Below, piece by piece: positions 55,831-64,000 of a stretch of DNA of 64,000 nucleotides. A model generated the notes under the pieces. It was given only the letters and a program-made list of their open reading frames with translations. It was not told the origin of the DNA and made no database searches. Where the stretch lies: the NCBI RefSeq assembly GCF_958295425.1, contig NC_081150.1, forward strand, positions 12,399,001-12,463,000, read 5' to 3'. Numbering within the stretch: the first letter of the stretch is position 1; the number at the start of each line of letters is the position of its first letter. A program made the position numbers and the translations under genes. This DNA is from Solea solea. Lineage: Eukaryota > Chordata > Actinopteri > Pleuronectiformes > Soleidae.

Positions 55831-56880
55831 TTCATTTACTATTTGTTAGACAATGAAATATTCTTTTGTTATCCAGCCCGTGCTTTGGCTTCTTCACCAA
55901 AGAAAACCTGACAAATAATTGTGTTATAAACACAGCCGTCGACAAGGAGATTCTACAGCACCTCATTCTTCCCTCTGCTGACAAAGATTTGCAGTCCTGC
56001 TAATGATAGTGATACATTTTACTATAGCATAGCCCACTACTAACTGCTTTGCTGAACCACAGAGGCACATTTATCCAGTTTGTTAGGTCACAGTTTTCCT
56101 CCAGGGCTGCCACGTTGGACTACTTGTGAAATGTAACTGCATGTTTAACCATTTGTCTGTAGTTTAAGGAAACCTGTTTGACAGGCAGCAATTTCAATGG
56201 ATGAAAAGAGGCAACTTTGAAATGTGTTAATAGATGCAGTCTGAACATTTCTTTGTGTTTAAAAGATTCACATTCTCCTCTGTACGAGAAAAACAGGTCG
56301 CTGAAATGAGTTTAAATATACTCTTACTTATATGCTTTTACTGTTGTTAATAATAGCATAACCTATTCCAGCAGATACACCTTATGTTTATTCACAACCA
56401 CTTTTACTGTTGCAATAAATGCATACACGGCATACAGTAACTTCATTTACAATTGTTTTTAATGCTGGAACACTAACCATTCATGCTTTTTCTGCTGTCT
56501 CTATAGATGTTACAATATGATAGTAATTTTCGAGTTCTTGTTTTAGGCCGGCTCTGCAGCTATGTGTTTGTTCAAATGAGCAGTGCAAATAGTTGTGTAG
56601 CTAATACACCACACTCACTACGCACTGATCTGTTCATTTAATTTGTAGTTGCCGCTGTAATAACAACGATTGTCACTTTTTTGTAATGGTTAATTTCTTA
56701 TTTTACAGTACGTAGATAACGTATGGATGGATGTTACAGTAGCGTGGGTAGTGTTGCGCCTTCTCTTTCTCGGTCTGTTTGTGAGGCAGACGTTCTCCAC
56801 AACAGACATGTTAGTGTGAATTTGAATTCAGTGTTCAGATTAACTATTTAATTCAGATTAAGATTTAATCTTGAAGTCTT
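55830..56880. repeat. Array spacer downstream of relic F (paralogous to 42505-43800 and 45735-45770)
   Basis: Homologous, with more divergence, to the spacer after copy D (same CAATGAAATATTCTTTTGTT, CTGACAAATAATTGTGTTA and TTCATGCTTTTTCTGCTGTC landmarks). The match ends at AACTATTTAATCTTGAAGTC (56843-56879 region). It resumes only after the BEL/Pao element near 62405. Confidence 0.75.
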
Positions 56881-57067
56881 GGGCGAAGAGCCTCACAGAC
56901 TGTGACATTGTGACGTCGACAGCTGGGGGCGTGGACATTCGTGTGCCATTCGTGGACGTGTCGTTTGCAAAGAACTGAATCCTTTGAACGAGTCATTGGC
57001 AACGAACCAGAGAGTCAACTCCAATCAATTCCAATTCCGGAGTGAGTCAGGAGTTCAAAGAAGTAAA

Positions 57068-58417
57068 ATGGCAGATGACAAGCCAGATCTGGAAAGCCTA
57101 CAGCGGAGACGGTCAAATGCGCAGCGGAGCCTAACAACGCGTATTAACCGCCTTAATGTCAATGCTGGTCGTCTAGGTGCAGAAAAATCGTCGCAAGAGT
57201 TGGCAGGGTTGGAAAACGACTACGATGTTTTCATCGATGCCAGCAATGAATATATAGATGAACTGGGACAGATAGGCCCAACAGACGATAACAGTGAACT
57301 GAGCAATGCCCTAGCAACGAGGGACGCCATTGTGCAAAGGTACCGTGAGACTATGGAAATACTGTGGTTCAAGGATGCTAAGTCGGAGATAGAAGCCCTC
57401 GTGACACAGTTCAATTCGGCCTTCGATCAGGTTGAGGCGCTCCGGAGGGAAAATATACTGCCGTGGAGTCAGAAAGAGGCCACAGGAAGACAACTGGATC
57501 GAAAGCTTAATAGACTGAGAGAGCCTGTATATGCTTGGAGAGGCTATATTCCATACGGAATGGAGAAATGGACACTCCTTTTGGCATTAGAAGATGAAAA
57601 GGAGGCACTGATGGATAAGTGGGCGTGCCGCCGGGATAACGAACGGGGAAATGGGCATATCCGACCAGTAACCCGTGTTCGGACCATCCCACCTGTTCAC
57701 ACCTACTCGGCTATTGTTTCCCTGCCTGTTGACAGGCAGAGTACTGGATGTGTTACCAAGCCTCCTCCGCAGCCTCAACAACCTAACCGTAGACCCACTG
57801 TCAGCTTTACTCAGCCTCCAACCCTCACCAGTACACTATGGCCACCGAGGTTTCACACTGCTCCCACCAACACCAGCATGGGACAAAGGGGAACTTTGCC
57901 CACCAGCAACTTTGGTACAGTCACAGGGGGAGAAGGCAGCTCTCAGTGGGCCCGACCCAAAGCAAAGATCACACCGATAATCTTGCCTAAGATCTCCGGG
58001 GACGAGAAGGCTGATTGGGAGAGTATCCAGGCGCAAGCGGGTCCCACAGAGTCCTTTGAAGTGGAGCAGAAGAAACTGAAGGGTCAAGTGACAGAGTTAC
58101 AGAAGGTAACGGAAGTCAATGTCAAGAAGGTAGAGGAGCAGAGTAAACTGAGGGCCGAGATGTCTGAGCTCAGTAGGGAGCTGAGCTCTGAAAAGACCCA
58201 AACTGCAGAGCTGCAGGAGACCTTGGTGCAAAGTCAGGAGAAGCTCACTAAGCTTCAGTCTGACTTCTACCAGAAAGAGTCTGAAGAAGAAGAGTCTACT
58301 CTGCATCAAGACCTAAAGGCACCAGAAGAGACCCAAACTGCAGAGCTGCAGGAGACCTTGGTGCAAAGTCAGGAGAATCTCACTGAGCTTCAGTCTGACT
58401 TCTACCAGAAAGGGTGA
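57068..58417 (+). CDS. BEL/Pao gag-like protein fused to a coiled-coil region, ends at a frameshift
   Basis: The ATG at 57068 (MADDKPDLESLQRRRSNAQR) starts a helical gag N-terminus, including ENDYDVFIDASNEYIDEL and WFKDAKSEIEALVTQFN. A Pro/Thr-rich linker follows, up to ITPIILPKISGDEKADW, which looks like the capsid entry of BEL gags. After that the sequence becomes a charged coiled coil (EEQSKLRAEMSELSREL). It ends in two near-identical 45-residue repeats (58196-58330 and 58331 onward; TAELQETLVQSQE). A one-base net gain in the second repeat creates the TGA at 58415. An in-frame ATG also lies at 56984, but the family-like start is 57068. Confidence 0.75.
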   Translation: MADDKPDLESLQRRRSNAQRSLTTRINRLNVNAGRLGAEKSSQELAGLENDYDVFIDASNEYIDELGQIGPTDDNSELSNALATRDAIVQRYRETMEILWFKDAKSEIEALVTQFNSAFDQVEALRRENILPWSQKEATGRQLDRKLNRLREPVYAWRGYIPYGMEKWTLLLALEDEKEALMDKWACRRDNERGNGHIRPVTRVRTIPPVHTYSAIVSLPVDRQSTGCVTKPPPQPQQPNRRPTVSFTQPPTLTSTLWPPRFHTAPTNTSMGQRGTLPTSNFGTVTGGEGSSQWARPKAKITPIILPKISGDEKADWESIQAQAGPTESFEVEQKKLKGQVTELQKVTEVNVKKVEEQSKLRAEMSELSRELSSEKTQTAELQETLVQSQEKLTKLQSDFYQKESEEEESTLHQDLKAPEETQTAELQETLVQSQENLTELQSDFYQKG

Positions 58418-58452
58418 AGAAGAAGAAGAGTCTACTCTGCATCAAGACCTCA
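58196..58452 (+). repeat. 135-bp tandem repeat, two units, in the coiled-coil segment
   Basis: Units start with ACCCAAACTGCAGAGCTGCA at 58196 and 58331. They differ at a few positions (AAGCTCACTAAG versus AATCTCACTGAG), and the second carries the frame-shifting change at ~58412. Confidence 0.85.
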
Positions 58453-59798
58453 AGGCACCAGAAGAAAGACTGAGCTTAGCACAGGAGGACTTGGCTACCA
58501 ACACCAGCCAACTCCTGCTAACCACACCACTGCTAACTCCAAACCAGACAGGTTTGGAGGCTCAGACAAAGGAACTGAAGAGAAGCCACAGCTCATTGAA
58601 GCCAGAGCTCACTAAAAAAGAGCAGAAGCACCTGGTGATACTGTCTTTAGAAAGCAGACTTTCTGAGAAAATGCTAACCCAGTGGCTTGCACATGTGAGC
58701 AGCCCCAAAAACTATGCCTTCCCCAGTAACCATTTTGAGAAGCTCTTATTGTTCCTGAAAGGCCAAAAGTCATTACCCACAAGAGTAGAGCTTTGGAAGT
58801 TCAGCGAGCCAATCCCCATTTACATTTCTGAGAGACCCAGCTACCATGAGAAGCCGGTCGACTGGAGGAGGATCCTAGAGGGAGTGAAGAAGATCCTGAA
58901 AGCAAGGGGCTTCTACCTCAAGCCCTGGGTCCGGTCTGGTCAAAGTGGGAGGAAGGACGAGGCAAAGCCTGACCAAATGACTCTCCTTACTGAAGGAGAA
59001 ATGGATGTAAAAGCATCAAACCCATTAACTCGTTGCGTCCTACTGAGCCAGATCACTGGATTGTACGACCCAATCGATCTAACAACACCTGTGAAGCAAA
59101 AAGGTGTAATTCCTGTGAGGAAGGCCTCCCAGGAGGCTGGCAAGTTCACTAAGGACACTTGGGATGAGTCCCTCTCTGACGAACTCCGAGGGAAACCAAT
59201 CGAGCTGTTCAAGGAGTACACTCGCTTGGGGAGCATCAAGTTGCACAGAAGCCTCACACCCTCCGGCTGGAGGGGCGAGCCCTGGGGAATCACATTCTCT
59301 GACGGAAGCTGTGAATCTTACGGCGCCGTACTGTACCTGCGATGGGAAACGTCAGATGGTGTAGTTACCCGGTTGGTGGAAGCCAAGTTAACCCCCTTAA
59401 ACCAGAAAGGCGACGCAATCAAAGCCGAAATCTGTGGGGCTTTCTTCGCCGCACGCCTGAAGGAATACATGCTGAAGCATGGAAGATTGACTGTGGAAAA
59501 GTGGTATCACTTCATAGACAGTCAGATGGTGCTGGGAGCCATCCAGTGGGACAGTTACGGATTTCAAACATTCTTTGCAAATAGAGTCGGAGAAATCCAG
59601 AAGGCTGGGCCCGTAACTGATTGGTGGTGGATCCCAGGTGAAGTCAACGTCGCTGATCTCGTCACGAGAGGGTGTTCACCTGAGCGACTAGACGAAAACT
59701 CCGTGTGGCAGAAGGGTGCCGAGTTCCTGTCTAGTCCTAGTCCAGTTAAGGATAGGCCTATGAAATCTGCAGCAAAAGTGGTGGCTGAAGCTCGATGA
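58418..59798 (+). CDS. Captured coiled-coil continuation joined to BEL/Pao tether and RNase H
   Basis: After the frameshift the coding sense continues (ERLSLAQEDLATNTSQLLL...). It includes SLESRLSEKMLTQWLAHVSS, FEKLLLFLKGQKSLPTRVEL and WRRILEGVKKILKARGF, which resemble no retroelement domain I know. From about 58980 BEL pol resumes downstream of RT: PLTRCVLLSQITGLYDPIDL, then RNase H with FSDGSCESYGAVLYLRW, AEICGAFFAARL, FIDSQMVLGAIQ and WWWIPGEVNVADLVTRG. These supply the acidic residues of the active site. The stop at 59796-59798 overlaps the next ATG as ATGA. Confidence 0.75.
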
Positions 59799-61282
59799 AC
59801 GGACTCCAAAGAAAAGCCTTTACAGCAGTTCTCACCAGGACTCAAGCTAAGGGGTCATTGAAACCCGCTAACAAAGACCCAATAGCCACAGAGGTTCTAG
59901 AGCCCGCAGTACTTGAGGCCAAATCTGTTGACACGAAGGCGAAAGAGACACTGTGGGGAGCCGCGCTCATAGATCAAGTGGGTCCGGAAAAGTACAGCTC
60001 TCTAGCTGCGCTCTGTGGAGTAGTCGGCTATACCAGAAGGGCGGTGAAGACGTGGTTGGCTTGTATAGGGAGAGCCCCTATCCCAGCAAAGTGTGGGGTG
60101 GTACTGTCAGTAAAGGAACTCGAGGCTGCATTCCACGACCTGTGCCTGGCCGCCCAAAAAGAGGTTGCATTCCCTGTAACGACACTAGACAGACTCGTCG
60201 TCAACAAGGACGAAGCTTCGGGGCTCCTGCGGTGCTACGGCAGAGTCCAAGCCATCACCTGGGGAAACCCCGGAGTACCCCTGGTCTCATATAATGCCTG
60301 GATCAGCACCCTCCTCGCATGGGAAGCCCACGGAGCCAACCATGAAGGCATCGCTGGCACACTCCTCAGAGTGAGGTCCAAAGCATGGGTAGTACAGGGG
60401 CCAAGAATTGCAAGAAGCATCATCGACTCCTGCGTGCACTGTCTAAAGACCAAGGCAAGGTTATGCAGGCAACAGATGAGTGAGCTTCCTAGTGAACAAT
60501 CTGAACCAGCCGCACCGTTTGAGCTAACAGCACTGGATCTCTTTGGCCCCTACGTTGTCAGAGACACTGTAAAGCGAAGAACAAAGGTGAACGTCTGGAG
60601 TGTAGTATTCAGTTGTATGGCTTCCAGGGCACTGCATGCTGACATCGTGGAAGACCTGTCAACGGATGGCTTCCTAAAGGCGTACCAGCGCTTCACAGCT
60701 CTCAAGGGCCACCCAAGAAAACTTTGGTCGGATCAAGGAACCAACTTCGTGGGCGCCAAGCCAGTTTTAAAGGAGCTCTACGAATTCCTGAACAACATTG
60801 ACAAGGATCAAGTCCAGAAGAAAGCAACCACCGCTGGGACCGACTGGTCGTGGGTGTTTCACCCAGCAGACTCTCCCCATCGAAACGGAGCAGCTGAAAC
60901 AGCAGTCCGTACACTCAAGAGAGCGTTGAGCAACATCGGGGTGGAAAGTCACCTGACAGCACTGGAGTTCCAGACTCTCCTCTACCTGGCAGCTAATCTG
61001 TCAAACGAAAGACCAATCGGCGCAAGAGTCCAGGTACAAGACGAGACTGTAGGAGTCATCACTCCCAACTCACTTCTGCTTGGCCGTGCTGGGCCTAGCG
61101 GGGACTCTCGAGGGTTCGAATACCTGACTTACCCCGTGGCGCGCCTGAGAGCGGTCCAGATCGAGGTCGACAAGTTCTGGAAGCGGTGGAGCCAGCTGGC
61201 GGGCCCGGGCCTCTTCGTTTCGACAGAAGTGGCACGCACCCGCAAGGAACGTCACAGTGGGAGACTTAGTGTGGTTGGCTGA
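59795..61282 (+). CDS. BEL/Pao integrase
   Basis: N-terminal zinc finger: HGANH followed by CVHC (HHCC type). Catalytic core: first Asp in ALDLFGPYVV, second Asp in WSDQGTNFVGA, Glu in NGAAETAVRTLKRAL, giving a complete DDE triad. The C-terminal part (NERPIGARVQV, PNSLLLGRAG) is typical of the family. The frame ends early at 61282. The normal continuation GDLVWLADQNAPRGQFRLGR ... ILHRDVRRLVVLLPVEEQ lies in the overlapping frame 61257-61505, which indicates a frameshift near 61230-61260. Confidence 0.88.
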   Translation: MNGLQRKAFTAVLTRTQAKGSLKPANKDPIATEVLEPAVLEAKSVDTKAKETLWGAALIDQVGPEKYSSLAALCGVVGYTRRAVKTWLACIGRAPIPAKCGVVLSVKELEAAFHDLCLAAQKEVAFPVTTLDRLVVNKDEASGLLRCYGRVQAITWGNPGVPLVSYNAWISTLLAWEAHGANHEGIAGTLLRVRSKAWVVQGPRIARSIIDSCVHCLKTKARLCRQQMSELPSEQSEPAAPFELTALDLFGPYVVRDTVKRRTKVNVWSVVFSCMASRALHADIVEDLSTDGFLKAYQRFTALKGHPRKLWSDQGTNFVGAKPVLKELYEFLNNIDKDQVQKKATTAGTDWSWVFHPADSPHRNGAAETAVRTLKRALSNIGVESHLTALEFQTLLYLAANLSNERPIGARVQVQDETVGVITPNSLLLGRAGPSGDSRGFEYLTYPVARLRAVQIEVDKFWKRWSQLAGPGLFVSTEVARTRKERHSGRLSVVG

Positions 61283-61505
61283 CCAGAATGCACCGAGAGG
61301 CCAGTTTAGGCTTGGTCGAGTTGTGGAGGCCCATCCTGATGTGAAAGGCATAGTACGAGATGTGAAAGTGAGGACGTGCCAAAGTTGCCCGGTTTTCAGT
61401 GGACAAAGTGGGAAAGGCAAAGAGAAGGAGAACTGTCCCTCCACCATCCTTCACAGAGATGTCAGAAGGTTGGTGGTTCTGTTACCAGTGGAGGAACAGA
61501 AATAG
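61257..61505 (+). pseudogene. BEL/Pao integrase C-terminal tail in shifted frame
   Basis: Encodes the small beta-barrel-like tail of BEL/Pao integrases, ending before the first tandem repeat. It is separated from the integrase frame by a frameshift. Confidence 0.75.
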
Positions 61506-61521
61506 ATTCCCCACCACATGA

Positions 61522-61717
61522 TGGTGTGTTTCGGAAAAAGGATCAAGACCCCCCCCTCCACCATCCTCCACAAGAGGGTGGTGGTGTGTTTCGGAAAAAA
61601 AAAGGGATCAAGACCCCCCCTCCACCATCCTCCACGAGAGGCTGGTGGTGTGTTTCGGAAAAAAGGATCAAGACCCTCCCTCCACGAGAGACTGGTGGTG
61701 TGTTTCGGTAAAGGGTG
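61522..61717 (+). repeat. Tandem repeat, about four units of 45-65 bp
   Basis: Repeats of GGTGTGTTTCGGAAAAA, GGATCAAGACCC and CTCCACCATCCTCCAC of variable unit length. They lie between the integrase end and the LTR-like region. Confidence 0.85.
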
Positions 61718-61779
61718 CCACTGTGTCATCAAGGACAATGTGAAACCTTTATTTGTCATTTGTATCTGTTATTCATATC

Positions 61780-61955
61780 GTGTGTAATACGTTCGTACCC
61801 AGCGAAGTAGCTTTATGTACCCATTTAAAAGGTAAAATTGTGTGTAATACGTTCGTATTCAGCGATGTAGCTTTATGTACCCATTTGAAAGGTAAAGTCG
61901 TGTGTAATACGTTCGTACCCAGCGATGTAGCCATTTCGAAAGGCAAAATTTGTGG
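61780..61955 (+). repeat. Tandem repeat, three units of about 60 bp
   Basis: Units begin TGTGTAATACGTTCGTA and contain CAGCGATGTAGC and TTTGAAAGGTAAA. The third is shortened. Confidence 0.9.
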
Positions 61956-62002
61956 TTGTTGTGGCCTACTTGGATTTAGGCATCAGTAGGCCAAGTGGGA
62001 GG

Positions 62003-62395
62003 TGTAGAACTTTCTAGCAGGCAAAGCTATTTGTCTTTCATTCTAGTTATCTGTTCATTGTTGTAACTGGTATCAAAGCACTGTTGCCTTTAAAGTGCCT
62101 TTAAGGTGCATCGTCAAAGCCATGTTTTGTTATATATCGCCTTCGTATGCGCCTTTGTAAATCTATCTATCATCAGAACCTGTACGACTTGTCGGTTTTA
62201 CAACCTAACAAGATGCTGTCTAACTAACTTCAAACTAACTTCAAACTAACAAACTGTCTAACTGCTAACTGACTGCTGCTTAACTGTGTATGTGGAATAA
62301 ACCTTCAGAAAGACAGTCGAGTTGTGCCCGCCGTACTTGTTCTGGTTACCCTTTCCAGAAGGGAGTATTGAGCTGGAAAGACCAGCCAGCAGAAA
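62003..62395 (+). other. LTR-like 3' end of the BEL/Pao element
   Basis: A purine-rich tract (AAGTGGGAGG, ~61992-62001) precedes TGTAGAACTTTC, as at a polypurine tract/LTR boundary. An AATAAA-type signal (GGAATAAACC, ~62291-62300) lies in the expected R region. The 5' counterpart was not found, so this remains a probable rather than proven LTR. Confidence 0.5.
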
Positions 62396-62754
62396 TCTGG
62401 ACAAACAGGGTTTGTACTATTTACTGGAATAGGCCATACCTGGATAGACCTGTTCTGTAAACTGTGCACAGCACATTCCATTGTATTTTGCAATCCACAG
62501 CCTGAGGCCAAGGACAAGCTACAATGCAAATTTCATCTTATTTTCATTGTAGTCCTTTGGCAAGCTATGTATGTAAATTTCCCCACTGAGGGACAAAAAA
62601 AGGACTATCTTATCTTATTACATAAAATGAGAATTGGAGCAGATGGAATTAGGGGAAGGGTTTAAATGACTGGAGTCAAGTGACAAGGAAAGCTTTAAAA
62701 AGCAGAGTAGTCAAGACTTCAGAGCACAACGAAGAAAATCCTGGACCTGTAGCC

Positions 62755-62901
62755 ATGGCTGAGTACAAGATAGAAGTGTCAACAGGTGACATGCAAAATG
62801 CAGGAACATGGGATCATGTATTTCTGACCTTATTCGGAAAGGAAGGACAGAGCGAGCGAGCTGATTTGGACAACTTTGGCCAGGACTTCACGACTGGGGC
62901 T
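62755..62901 (+). CDS. Lipoxygenase copy G, exon 1 (gene continues off the right edge)
   Basis: A PLAT-domain first exon of 49 codons starting MAEYKIEVSTGDM and ending TTGA|GTAAGTTG. It is nearly identical to copy E exon 1, including 100+ bases upstream (GCAGATGGAATTAGGGG region). It is intact as far as it goes. The intron carries the same Tc1-like insertion as copy E intron 1. Whether the rest of the gene is intact lies beyond 64000. Confidence 0.85.
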
Positions 62902-62984
62902 GTAAGTTGACTTCACTTGCACATTGCATGTAGAGTGCAAATGCAGTTTAGGTTGTGCATACATATGTTATGTACAGTGGTGTG

Positions 62985-64000
62985 GAAAAGTGTTTGCCCC
63001 CTTCTTGATATCTTATTTTTTAAATATTAGTCAAAGACAACACAAGTAAACACATTGCGGTTTTTATTATTAAGGGAGGGAAAAAAATCCAAACCTACAT
63101 GGCCCTGTGTGAAAAAGTGTTTGCCCCCTACACCAAATAACTGGTTGGGCCGCCCTTTGCAGCAACAACTGCAATCAAACGTTTGCAATAACTTACAATG
63201 AATCTTTTATAGCGCTGTGGAGGAATTTTGGCCCATTCATCTTTGCAGAATTGTTGTAATTCAGCCACATTGAAGTTCGCTTCAGCCTGAAGTCACAAAC
63301 GGTCTCACATTCTCCTTCAGGATTTTTTGGTAGACAGCAGAATTCATGGTTCCATTTATCACAGCAAGTCTTCCAGGTCCTGAAGCAGCAAAACAGCCCC
63401 ACACTACCACCACCATATTTGACTGTTGGTATGATGTTCTTTTTCTGAAATGTGGTGTTACTTTTACGCCAGATGTAGTGGGAGACACACCTTCCAAAAA
63501 GTTCAACTTTTGTCTCGTCAGTCCACAGAGTATTTTCCCGAAAGTTTTGGGGATCAACAAAGATGTTTTTTGGCAAAATTGAGGCGAGCCTTAATCTTCT
63601 TGTTGCTCAACAGTGGTTTTCGTCTTGGAACTCTGCCATGCAGGCCATTTTTGCCCAGTCTCTTTCTTATGGTGGAGTCATGAACACTGACCTTAACTGA
63701 GGCAAGTGAGGCCTGCAGTTCTTTAGATGTTGTTCTGGGTTCTTTTGTGACCTCTTAGATGAGTCGTCACTGTGCTATTGGGGTAATTGTTGTCGGCTGG
63801 CCACTCATGGGAAGGTTCTCCACTGTTCCATGTTTTCTCCATTTGTGATAACTGGCCCTCACTGTGGTTCACTGGAGTCCCAAAGCTTTAGAAAGGTCTT
63901 TGTAACCTTTTTTCAGACCGATAAATGTCAATGACTTTGTTTCTCATTTGTTTCTGAATTTCTTTATATCGCGGCATGATGTCTTCCTTTTTTTGGACTT
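62985..64000 (-). mobile_element. Tc1-like transposon in copy G intron 1 (runs off the edge)
   Basis: Starts CAGTGGTGTGGAAAAGTG after a TA, at the position equivalent to 46821 in copy E. The minus strand has transposase sequence DPQNFRENTLWTDETKVELF and IPTVKYGGGSVG. It keeps about 400 bases deleted from the copy E element but has a small deletion of its own near 63020. Confidence 0.85.

Larger units (their letters stand above)
56880..62400 (+). mobile_element. BEL/Pao LTR retrotransposon, protease/RT-deficient, with a captured coiled-coil segment
   Basis: Limits are inferred from where the paralogous array spacer is interrupted. Order: gag-like frame (57068-58417), coiled-coil segment (about 58030-58950), tether/RNase H frame (to 59798), integrase frame (59795-61282), integrase C-terminus in another frame (61257-61505), two tandem-repeat tracts, and an LTR-like segment from about 62003. 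No protease, zinc-knuckle or RT motif (YVDD-type) was found. No 5' LTR matching the 3' segment could be recognised. At least three frame breaks make it inactive. Confidence 0.85.

Noticed and set aside
61522..61955. CRISPR-like direct repeats.
   Set aside because: Units are adjacent without unique spacers of constant length, and the context is a eukaryotic retrotransposon.

Overview
This window reads as teleost fish nuclear DNA. It has multi-exon genes with canonical GT/AG introns, tRNA-derived fish SINEs, Tc1-like transposons, L2-type LINE pieces, a BEL/Pao element, and long CT, CA and TA runs. No bacterial features, CRISPR array or functional tRNA/rRNA gene was seen. All similarity statements come from family knowledge and direct reading; no database search was run.

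Left part (1-18.1 kb): two conserved vertebrate genes lie head to head. On the minus strand are the first two coding exons of grm1 (metabotropic glutamate receptor 1), which continues off the left edge. On the plus strand is a complete fbxo30 (F-box/TRAF-zinc-finger E3 adaptor; coding exons 14824-16815 and 17413-17607). The same two genes, in the same relative orientation, lie close together in mammals. Between them, at 11.4-12.2 kb on the minus strand, is a decayed coiled-coil gene that still has a recognisable TATA box.

Right part (19-64 kb): a tandem array of lipoxygenase genes, closest by recall to ALOXE3 (PLAT domain plus catalytic domain, 14 exons each). I label the copies A-G. A (19.1-24.0 kb) is nearly complete but has a problem at the exon 1/2 junction. 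B (25.6-31.2 kb), D (36.8-42.1 kb) and E (46.6-53.7 kb) are complete, with predicted lengths of 667, 669 and 670 aa. C (33.4-35.5 kb) and F (54.5 kb) are relics. G begins at 62755 and runs off the right edge. A and B carry Ala at the stereochemistry (Coffa) site and end in the usual Ile iron ligand. D and E carry Gly at that site and end in Thr. The last seven exons of D and E, introns and inserted repeats included, are almost identical, while their 5' halves differ. This points to recent gene conversion or a recent duplication.

The order 'D-spacer-E' is repeated as 'F-spacer-G', so the array also grew by a two-gene unit. Several mobile elements have landed in the spacers and introns: a TIR element encoding a Myb/SANT-like protein (43.8-45.7 kb), Tc1-like elements, an L2 LINE fragment that follows the surviving first exon of F, and a BEL/Pao retrotransposon (about 56.9-62.4 kb). 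In the BEL/Pao element the protease/reverse-transcriptase region is missing, and an intronless coiled-coil coding segment that looks non-retroviral lies in its place.
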